Assembly: GCF_004803715.2 (NCBI RefSeq) | Contig: NZ_CP039383.2 | Location: 2,356,001-2,420,000, forward strand | Origin: Luteimonas yindakuii | Lineage (GTDB): Bacteria > Pseudomonadota > Gammaproteobacteria > Xanthomonadales > Xanthomonadaceae | DNA length: 64,000 nucleotides | Direction of reading: 5' to 3' | Part shown: positions 56,318-64,000 of the stretch, piece by piece | Layout: the number at the start of each line of letters is the position of its first letter | Position numbering within the stretch: the first letter of the stretch is position 1 | Translations under genes and position numbers: made by a program | Notes under the pieces: model-generated | Seen by the model: the letters and a program-made list of their open reading frames with translations, nothing else | Database searches by the model: none | Told to the model about the DNA's origin: nothing

Positions 56318-58495
56318 TCAGGTGAACACGGCGGGCGCCACCTGCACGCAGTTGCGGCCCAGCCGCTTGGCGGCGTACAGGGCCTTGTCGGCACGATCGA
56401 CGGTGTCCTGCGGCGAGCGCTCGCCTTCGCGCCGCGTGGCCAGCCCCACGCTGACGGTGAGCCGCAGCGGCTTTTCTTCCCAGCGCACGTCCAGGTGCTC
56501 GACCGCGCTGCGCATGCGCTCGCCGGTCTCGCGCGCGGGCGCGGCGGCCACCCCCGGCAGGATGCCGATGAACTCCTCGCCACCATAGCGGCCGAACAGC
56601 GCGCCCTCGCCGACCGCCTTGCGCAGGGCCGCGGCCACGGTGCGCAGGCAGTGGTCGCCGGCGACATGGCCATGCTGGTCGTTGATCGACTTGAAGTGGT
56701 CGAGGTCGACCAGGATCACCGACAGCGGCTGGCCGTCGCGTTCGGCTTCGTTGAAGCAGCGCAGCAGCCACTGGTCGACCGAGCGCCGGTTCAGCGAGCC
56801 GGTCAGTGCGTCCATTTCCGCCGAGCGGCGCAGGTTGGCGGTGACCACCGCCTGCTCCACGTGCAGCTGCGCGAGCCGGGTGAACTCCATCGCCAGTGCC
56901 ATCTCCTCGGCCGCGAAGCCCTCGCTGCCGTCGCGGCGCAGCAGCACCGCGCCCCAGCCGGGCGCGCGCACCTGCAACGGCAGCAACGCCTCGGTACGTG
57001 CGCGCTGGTCGTTGCCCAGCAGTTCCTGTCGCGGCAACCCGGCGGCGGCGGCACGTTTGAGTGGCAGCGCGCGGCGCTCGAGATCGGCCAGCGCCTCGTC
57101 GCGGCCCGAGGTCGGATGCACCACCAGCATTTCGGCACCGTGGAAGCCCTGCGCGACGGCCACCGCGGATTGCACGGGCAGCAGCGGCAGCAGGTGGTCG
57201 AACAGCAGCCGGAACGCGGTCCACTCGATGTCGCCGGGGCTGAGCGTGCGCAGCCCGGCCTGCAGGGCGTGCGCGAACGCGCCACGCGCGGCCTCGCGCG
57301 CCATCCGCCGCTCGCTGTCGAGCCGCGCCAGGCGGTCGCGGTCGCGCTGGTCCCGGAAGTCGGCGATGCGCGACACCAGCCCCACCGCGAACAGGGTCAG
57401 GGTGGTCACCATGCCGGCCTGGAAGGCGAACCGCGCAAGCAGCGGGTTGCTGCCGTTCCAGGCCGGCGAGAACTCGTGCGCCAGCAGGGCCGCATAGGTG
57501 AGTACATGCAGCACGAGCAGCGGCCAGGCCATCGCCAGCCGCCGCCGCACCGCCACCGTCATCCACCCGACCCCGGCGATTCCGGTGGTCACCCACAGCA
57601 ACCGGGTCGCGGTGCCCAGGTAGGTGTTGAACGCCGGCAGGTTGGCCAGGCACAACGCGATCAGCACCAGCACCGTCCAGCGGAACGTGGAGAGCACGTT
57701 GCGTGCCCGCGCATCCAGCGTGGCGCCGGCATACACCTCCAGCAGCCGGGTCCAGGCCAGCAGGAACACCAGGATCAGCGCCTGCACGCCCTGCGTCCGC
57801 CAGGTGCCCAGGAACGACAGTCCGGCGAACCGGTACAGGTGCCCGTTGAGAGCCGCCAGCAGCAGCAGGGTGCACATCGCGCAGGCGAAGTAGCTGAGGA
57901 AGGCCGAATCCCGCGCCGCGGCGTATAGCGCCAGTGCGAGCAGCGCCAGCACCAGCAGGACGGCGTAGACCGCCGCGGACATCGCCGATGCACGTTGCTC
58001 GAGCATCACCGCGTGGTCTTCGCGCACCAGCAGCGGCAGCACGCCGAGACGCCCGGCCGCGACCAGATGGAGATCGAGTTCCAACGCCGATCCGGCCGGC
58101 TCCGGCGGCACCGAGCGGAAGCCGCCCGGAAACGCCTGCGCAGCCCGCGGGCGGAAGAAGTCGTGCTCCGGCCCGACCCAGCCGGTGCCGGAGAACTGCA
58201 GGCGGTCGACCGGCACCCGCGGCACCCAGACCACCCAGCGCGCGTCGCCTTCCATCCTGGGGGGGAGGTCCCAGTGCAGGCGCGCCCGCGCCACCTCGCC
58301 CGGGTGCCCCGGCAGCAGCACATACCCCGACGATGCCTGCGCGCCGTCGACGTGGAGCACGTCCGCAGCGCGCAGCGCATCCGCCGGATCGCGGCCCAGC
58401 CCCAGCAGGACGGAGGCGAGCAGCAGCAGCAGCGCGGCAAAGCCGAGGCCGGCGACCAGCTCCGGTGACAACGGGCGCATCCCGGCGCGATTCAT
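56318..58495 (-). CDS. 7TM-DISM diguanylate cyclase (GGDEF)
   Basis: A 725-aa sensor cyclase making c-di-GMP. The N-terminal helix (residues 12-32) and a periplasmic 7TMR-DISMED2-like beta domain (about 45-170) are followed by seven membrane helices (about 172-385). A GAF-like linker (about 425-555) comes next, then a GGDEF domain. The active-site motif is FGRYGGEEF (GGEEF at 638-642) with VILVDLDHFKSINDQHGH upstream. The inhibitory I-site RxxD that normally precedes the motif by five residues is absent (GEGA instead), suggesting no product inhibition. A CRP/Clp-like sequence lies 116 bp upstream. Confidence 0.92.
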   Translation of the reverse strand: MNRAGMRPLSPELVAGLGFAALLLLLASVLLGLGRDPADALRAADVLHVDGAQASSGYVLLPGHPGEVARARLHWDLPPRMEGDARWVVWVPRVPVDRLQFSGTGWVGPEHDFFRPRAAQAFPGGFRSVPPEPAGSALELDLHLVAAGRLGVLPLLVREDHAVMLEQRASAMSAAVYAVLLVLALLALALYAAARDSAFLSYFACAMCTLLLLAALNGHLYRFAGLSFLGTWRTQGVQALILVFLLAWTRLLEVYAGATLDARARNVLSTFRWTVLVLIALCLANLPAFNTYLGTATRLLWVTTGIAGVGWMTVAVRRRLAMAWPLLVLHVLTYAALLAHEFSPAWNGSNPLLARFAFQAGMVTTLTLFAVGLVSRIADFRDQRDRDRLARLDSERRMAREAARGAFAHALQAGLRTLSPGDIEWTAFRLLFDHLLPLLPVQSAVAVAQGFHGAEMLVVHPTSGRDEALADLERRALPLKRAAAAGLPRQELLGNDQRARTEALLPLQVRAPGWGAVLLRRDGSEGFAAEEMALAMEFTRLAQLHVEQAVVTANLRRSAEMDALTGSLNRRSVDQWLLRCFNEAERDGQPLSVILVDLDHFKSINDQHGHVAGDHCLRTVAAALRKAVGEGALFGRYGGEEFIGILPGVAAAPARETGERMRSAVEHLDVRWEEKPLRLTVSVGLATRREGERSPQDTVDRADKALYAAKRLGRNCVQVAPAVFT

Positions 58496-58832
58496 CGCAC
58501 CGTCCCTGCCGTCCTGGACTCCTGCACGGTGCCGCCCCCTGCGGTCGCCATGTTCACTTCCCGAATGTGGTCGGCCGATCGGGCCGGATCGCGGATGGTA
58601 GGGACCGGAATGTTATCAACGTCACAAAATGCCCGTCCGCCGGTCCCCACCACGACCGCTATCGGCATCCCGGCCACAAGCTTGAGCCGGTGTGGCGCGC
58701 AGGGCATTTGTCCCTTCGGCCCATGTCGTGCGCGGGCGGGGCCGGGTGCGGCGCGCTCGCCTACACTGTGCGATCCGCGACGGCCGCCATGCGCCGCGCC
58801 CCCGCATTCCCCTGTATTCGCCGATCCCCCAG
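58496..58832. other. Divergent control region between the cyclase and glnS
   Basis: This 337-bp region has no supported gene. A TACACT box (58762-58767) about 65 bp before glnS is the best -10 candidate for that gene; its -35 is weak. A CRP/Clp-like palindrome (58611-58626) lies nearer the cyclase. The rest is GC-rich with no further clear signals. Confidence 0.5.
58611..58626. promoter_or_regulatory. CRP/Clp-like palindrome
   Basis: TGTTA-TCAACG-TCACA matches the TGTGA-N6-TCACA consensus of CRP-family regulators in nine of ten positions with the correct six-base spacer. In Xanthomonas the CRP homologue Clp recognises this consensus and is controlled by c-di-GMP. The site is 116-131 bp upstream of the diguanylate cyclase start. 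Confidence 0.45.
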
Positions 58833-60584
<1,752 letters not shown>

Positions 60585-60595
60585 GGGGACCGACC

Positions 60596-60994
60596 ATGAC
60601 CTTCCGAACCTTCCGCCTGTTCGCCCTGCTGCTCGCGCTTTCTCTGGCCGCCTGCGCCGCGCCGACCGCATCCAGCCCCGATGCCGGACCGGAAACGCCG
60701 GTCGCGGCGCCAGCGCCGGTGTCCGACGACACGGCTGCCGGTGCCGGCCAGGTGCCCACCCTCGACACCAGCTGCAGGGTCGACAGCGACTGCACAGTCA
60801 AGGACGTCGGCAACTGCTGCGGCACCTTCCCGGCCTGCGTCAACGTCGACAGCCCGGCGGACCCGCAGGCGGTGATGGCCGAGTGCCAGCGCAGCGGCAT
60901 GGCCTCGGTGTGCGGCTTCCGCGAGATCCAGGCCTGTGCCTGCGTCGCCAGCCGCTGCGAGGCGGTCGACGCCGCCGCCCCGGTGGTGCGCTGA
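60596..60994 (+). CDS. Cysteine-rich hypothetical lipoprotein
   Basis: A 132-aa lipoprotein: signal LLLALSLAACAAPT with lipobox LAAC (Cys20), a Pro/Ala linker to about residue 55, then a cysteine-rich domain. Ten cysteines occur in about 65 residues: CRVDSDCTVKDVGNCCGTFPAC, split here as CRVDSDC, GNCCGT and PACVN, then AECQR, VCGFR, QACACVA and SRCEA. The spacing suggests a compact disulfide-bonded fold. A GAGGGG site precedes the ATG. It overlaps the deaminase gene by one base (TGATG). The function is unknown. Confidence 0.75.
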   Translation: MTFRTFRLFALLLALSLAACAAPTASSPDAGPETPVAAPAPVSDDTAAGAGQVPTLDTSCRVDSDCTVKDVGNCCGTFPACVNVDSPADPQAVMAECQRSGMASVCGFREIQACACVASRCEAVDAAAPVVR

Positions 60995-61554
60995 TGCTCT
61001 ACGCCCAGGTCCACCTCACCCTGCCGTCCTGGGTCCACGATGCGGTGGATACCGGCCGCACCTATGCCAGTGACGACGAGCAGATCGCGCTCGCCATCGA
61101 CCTCGCGCGCCGCAATGTCGAAGCCGCCAGTGGCGGGCCGTTCGGCGCCGTGGTGTTCGGCCCGGAGGGACGCATCGTCTCGGTCGGCGTCAACCGGGTG
61201 ATGCCGACCAGCTGTTCGGTCGCGCATGCGGAAACCATGGCCTTCATGCTCGCCCAGCAGCGCCTGCAGACGCCGCGCCTCAATGCGCTGGGCGCGCCGT
61301 ACACGCTTGCGACCTCCGCCCAGCCCTGCTGCCAGTGCTTCGGCGCGGCGGTGTGGGCCGGTATCGACCGCCTGCTGATCGGTGCGCGCGCGGAGGACGT
61401 CGAGGCGCTCACCGAGTTCGACGAGGGCCCGCTGCCGGCCGACTGGCCGGAGGAACTGCAGCGGCGCGGCATCGAGGTCGTGCGCGACCTGCGCCGCGAC
61501 GAGGCACGCGCGGTGCTGCAGGCGTATGCGGCCACCGGCGGAGCACGCTACTGA
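60994..61554 (+). CDS. Nucleoside deaminase (CMP/dCMP deaminase family)
   Basis: A 186-aa zinc-dependent deaminase. The zinc site is formed by SCSVAHAETMAFMLAQQ (HAE) and TSAQPCCQCFGAAVWAGI (PCxxC), and GGPFGAVVFGPEGRIVSVGV resembles guanine/tRNA-adenosine-type deaminases. The closest type by eye is guanine deaminase or a general nucleobase deaminase; the substrate cannot be assigned. It shares one base with each neighbour (TGATG junctions), so it is translationally coupled with the lipoprotein and rlmM. Confidence 0.88.
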   Translation: MLYAQVHLTLPSWVHDAVDTGRTYASDDEQIALAIDLARRNVEAASGGPFGAVVFGPEGRIVSVGVNRVMPTSCSVAHAETMAFMLAQQRLQTPRLNALGAPYTLATSAQPCCQCFGAAVWAGIDRLLIGARAEDVEALTEFDEGPLPADWPEELQRRGIEVVRDLRRDEARAVLQAYAATGGARY

Positions 61555-62621
61555 TGGCCGACGTCTCCGCCCCCGCACTGCTGTGCTATTGCCGCGCGGG
61601 CTTCGAACCCGAGCTTGCCGCCGAACTCACCGAGCGCGCCGCGCTGGCCGGCATCGGCGGCTGGGCACGCGCCGGTCGCGATGACGGCTACGTGCTGTTC
61701 CACGCCGCCGAGGCGGGCGCACCGCTGGTGCAGGCACTGCCGTTCCGCGAACTGGTCTTCGCCCGCCAGAAGGCGCTGCTGCTGGCCGAGCTGACCGGCC
61801 TCGATCCCAAGGACCGCCTGACCCCGGTGCTCGATGCCCTGCAGGGCGCCGGGCGCTATGGCGAGCTGTGGGTCGAGCATGCCGATTCGGATGCCGGCAA
61901 ACCGCTTTCGGCGCTGGCGCGCGCGTTCGGCAACGCGTTGCGCCCGGCACTGCGCAAGCGCGGCTTCCTGACCAACGAAGCCGACCCCACGCGTTCGCGC
62001 CTGCACGTCTTCCTGCTGGCCGGCGACCACCTGCTGCTGGCACGCAGCCAGCCCGGCGACAGCGCACCGTGGGCGCAGGGCATCCCGCGCCTGCGCCTGC
62101 TGGGCGAGGCGCCGTCGCGCTCGGCGCTGAAGCTGGAGGAGGCGCTGATGGTGCTGCTGACGCCGCGGGAGCGCGAAACGCTGATCAAGCCCGGCATGCG
62201 CGCGACCGACCTCGGCGCCGCGCCGGGCGGCTGGACGTGGGTGCTGACCCGCGAACACCTGCGCGTGACCGCGATCGACAACGGCCCGCTGCACGCCGCC
62301 CTGCACGACACCGGCCTGGTCGACCACCAGCGCGCCGACGCCTTCCGCTGGCAGCCGGACACCCCGCAGGACTGGATGGTCTGCGACATGGTCGAGCAGC
62401 CGCGGCGGGTCGCCGAGCGCATGGCGACCTGGTTCCGCGAAGGCTGGTGCCGGCACGCGGTGTTCAACCTCAAGCTGCCGATGAAGAAGCGCTGGAACGA
62501 GACCCGCCTGAGCCTGGACCTGTTCACCGACCAGGCGCAGGTGCCGCTGACCCTGCGTGCGCGCCAGCTCTACCACGACCGCGAGGAGATCACGGTCTTC
62601 GCCAGCGCCGGCGGCGGCTAA
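61554..62621 (+). CDS. rlmM: 23S rRNA 2'-O-ribose cytidine-2498 methyltransferase
   Basis: RlmM (355 aa) methylates C2498 of 23S rRNA using SAM. The N-terminal THUMP-like part (about residues 1-170) begins ALLCYCRAGFEPELAAELTE. The Rossmann methyltransferase domain has GMRATDLGAAPGGWTWVLTR (SAM loop), VDHQRADAFRWQP, WMVCDMVEQPRRVA and the catalytic Lys in FNLKLPMKKRWNE, following the K-D-K-E pattern of RrmJ-like enzymes. The length matches the family. It is coupled to the upstream deaminase by a one-base overlap. Confidence 0.96.
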   Translation: MADVSAPALLCYCRAGFEPELAAELTERAALAGIGGWARAGRDDGYVLFHAAEAGAPLVQALPFRELVFARQKALLLAELTGLDPKDRLTPVLDALQGAGRYGELWVEHADSDAGKPLSALARAFGNALRPALRKRGFLTNEADPTRSRLHVFLLAGDHLLLARSQPGDSAPWAQGIPRLRLLGEAPSRSALKLEEALMVLLTPRERETLIKPGMRATDLGAAPGGWTWVLTREHLRVTAIDNGPLHAALHDTGLVDHQRADAFRWQPDTPQDWMVCDMVEQPRRVAERMATWFREGWCRHAVFNLKLPMKKRWNETRLSLDLFTDQAQVPLTLRARQLYHDREEITVFASAGGG

Positions 62622-62741
62622 AGGCGCCACACCACGGGCCGGATCGCGCTGACCGCGTGAAACCGCGACCGCCCGCACGTGCAGTCTCGGCCGCTGCAAC
62701 CCGGCACTGGCATGCTGGCGTTCTCGCTGGAGGACGCCCGT

Positions 62742-63464
62742 ATGCAACCGCTTGAACTCAACGACCCCGCGGCGTTCGGCCGCGAATTCCTGCGCCAGAC
62801 GCAGCTGCAGGGCTTCGGCTCGCTGACCAAGCGCGACCTCGAGCTGCTGATGCTGGTGCTGCTCGAGCGCGACGGCGCGATCGACCGCGCGGCATCCAAC
62901 CATGCCGCCGCGGCGCAACTGCGGGTCACCCCGGCACGATTGAAGGCCTTGCGCCGCGACGGCTACGCGCGCTGGCGGCAGCTTGCCGAAGAGGCCCCAG
63001 CCGATGCGCTGCCACGCATCCTCGCCACCGTGCTGACCGCGGAGAACCTGCGTGCCGGCGCGCGGCATGTCAGCGAACGGTCGCGGCGCGACGGTTTCCT
63101 CGCCGTGCGTGTCGAGCACCCCGACGACCTCGCCCGCTTCGAGCAGGCGATCCTCGACGTGGGTGCGCTGCCGGTCTACGAGCGCAACCGTGAAGTGGTG
63201 GCGGTGCGCTTCGACACCCTGCTGCGGCTGGCCGAGCAGCACGGCCACCTGCAACCCGATCCGCAGGCGGTGGCGCGCGAGTTGCAGAAGCTCGCCCCGG
63301 CCGCCGAAGAGGTTGCCGACCTGCTGCGCAAGGACATCGACCAGCTGCGCTGGGACGACGTGCGCAATGCGCTCAACGCACTCGGCGCGCGAGCGGTGGC
63401 GGGCACCCTGGAAGGCGGCGTGCACCGGCTGCTGGCGCTGGCGTTCCCGTTCCTCGGCCGCTGA
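62742..63464 (+). CDS. Unrecognised 240-aa protein with a winged-helix-like N-terminus
   Basis: I do not recognise a named family. The N-terminal 80 residues (GSLTKRDLELLMLVLLERDG, then AAAAQLRVTPARLKALRRDG) look like a winged-helix or adaptor-type DNA/RNA-binding module. A middle region (about 85-150) has a mixed alpha/beta pattern, and the C-terminus (about 160-235) is helical. There is no signal peptide or membrane helix. The ATG at 62742 follows a GGAGG by eight bases; in-frame ATGs exist at 62712 and 62679. It is 120 bp after rlmM and 185 bp before a TRIC-like membrane gene on the same strand. Confidence 0.7.
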   Translation: MQPLELNDPAAFGREFLRQTQLQGFGSLTKRDLELLMLVLLERDGAIDRAASNHAAAAQLRVTPARLKALRRDGYARWRQLAEEAPADALPRILATVLTAENLRAGARHVSERSRRDGFLAVRVEHPDDLARFEQAILDVGALPVYERNREVVAVRFDTLLRLAEQHGHLQPDPQAVARELQKLAPAAEEVADLLRKDIDQLRWDDVRNALNALGARAVAGTLEGGVHRLLALAFPFLGR

Positions 63465-63649
63465 ACCGTCCAGGCGGTTGGCCAGTTCGACCGGGCGTGC
63501 ATCGCCGGCCGTGCAGCCGCGTGCGCGCGCCTGCCAGGCGTGACGCCGGACCGCGGCGCGAACGCCGACCTGTCGCCGGCGGGACTGGCCGCGCGGGCCG
63601 GACCGCGGCGCCGCACGTATGATCGGGCGTCCGGTCATCACGCGGCGCC

Positions 63650-64000
63650 ATGGAACGTTTCCTGCTCATCCTCGATTTCATCGGCACCTTCGCCTTCGCG
63701 ATCAGTGGCGCCACCATCGGCGTGCGCCACCGGCTGGACCTGTTCGGCGTGCTGGTGCTGGCGTTCGCCACCGCCACCCTGGGCGGCATCGTGCGCGACG
63801 TGCTGATCGGCGCGGTGCCGGCGGCGCTGGCCAACTGGAACTACCTGGCGCTCGCCTGCGTCGCCGGCCTGGTGACCTTCTACCGCCATGGGCTGGTCGA
63901 ACGCCTGCGCAACCCGGTGCAGCTGTTCGACGCGGCGGGACTGGCGCTGTTCGCGGTCGTCGGCGCGAGCAAGGCGCTGGCCTTCGGGCTGTCGCCGTTC
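63650..64000 (+). CDS. TRIC/UPF0126 (YadS/YicG) membrane protein, partial
   Basis: The first 117 codons of a trimeric intracellular cation channel-type protein (UPF0126); the rest lies past the window edge. ILDFIGTFAFAISGATIGVRHR and then FGVLVLAFATATLGGIVRDV, with GGIVRDVLIG, are the family signature of the first repeat. A second repeat starts near residue 93 (FDAAGLALFAVVGASKAL). Three to four membrane helices are visible. Full-length members are about 205 aa and conduct cations in prokaryotes; the ligand or regulation here is unknown. Confidence 0.93.
   Translation, partial: MERFLLILDFIGTFAFAISGATIGVRHRLDLFGVLVLAFATATLGGIVRDVLIGAVPAALANWNYLALACVAGLVTFYRHGLVERLRNPVQLFDAAGLALFAVVGASKALAFGLSPF

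Noticed and set aside
61548..63641. A 697-codon minus-strand open frame antisense to rlmM and the 240-aa protein
   Set aside because: RlmM is certain on the plus strand and the antisense product is low-complexity.

Overview
The window is a high-GC (roughly 68-70 %) chromosomal segment from a gammaproteobacterium, most probably a Xanthomonadaceae/Lysobacteraceae member (Lysobacter/Luteimonas-like). The gene order points there: tRNA-Tyr-Gly-Thr-tuf-tRNA-Trp-secE-nusG-rplKAJL-rpoBC; lolB-ispE-tRNA-Gln-prs-rplY-pth-ychF beside hemA-prfA; ahpC-ahpF-oxyR; split pntAA/pntAB/pntB; and a secreted protease pair made of a subtilase and a lysyl-endopeptidase-like enzyme. Coding density is above 90 %. I see no rRNA, prophage, insertion sequence, integrase or CRISPR array, so this is mostly core genome with a few accessory pockets.

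Region 1 (1-10440, minus strand) is the transcription/translation superoperon. A near-consensus stable-RNA promoter (10409-10437) drives tRNA-Tyr, tRNA-Gly, tRNA-Thr and tuf. tRNA-Trp, secE, nusG, rplK, rplA, rplJ, rplL, rpoB and the start of rpoC follow. Structured leaders or attenuators lie between nusG and rplK, between rplA and rplJ, and between rplL and rpoB. As given, rpoB carries a one-base frameshift at 2931-2933, most likely a sequence error. Region 2 (10582-17520, minus) is TPR protein-lolB-ispE-tRNA-Gln-prs-rplY-pth-ychF, with 4-nt stop/start overlaps at its head. hemA-prfA leaves divergently on the plus strand.

Region 3 (20117-30700) is mixed: a TPR-GT41 (O-GlcNAc transferase-like) protein, moaB, ppk2, an outer-membrane beta-barrel, a pirin, a cytochrome b561-YceI pair, a yihY-tlpA-acyP operon, and a translationally coupled set wrbA-DUF2069-lipoprotein-half asparaginase. 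Region 4 (30726-35535, minus) is an extracellular proteolysis locus: an S8 subtilase with two C-terminal PPC domains, an S1 lysyl-endopeptidase-like protease with PKD and PPC domains, and a small secreted protein that looks like a free-standing subtilase propeptide (inhibitor I9 fold).

Region 5 (35800-46196) holds sufT, the proton-translocating transhydrogenase, and two tandem DUF1631 genes. The pnt locus is split by an inverted sigma factor/anti-sigma-like/DUF3106 module. Region 6 (46275-50498) has a nitroreductase, an Xni-like 5'-3' exonuclease, a Nudix hydrolase, proline iminopeptidase and prmC. Region 7 (50554-54059) is the peroxide-defence unit ahpC-ahpF-oxyR, with a visible OxyR-type site over the ahpC promoter and strong hairpins between ahpC and ahpF. 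Region 8 (54193-64000) carries rnk, msrA, an EamA transporter, a 7TM-DISM diguanylate cyclase, glnS, a cysteine-rich lipoprotein, a deaminase, rlmM, an unrecognised 240-aa protein and a partial TRIC/UPF0126 membrane protein.

The items I consider most worth following up are the free-standing I9 protein beside two proteases, the sigma module inside the pnt locus, the tandem DUF1631 paralogs, the ahpC-ahpF hairpins, and the unrecognised protein at 62742-63464. None of these is proven to be a new system from sequence alone.
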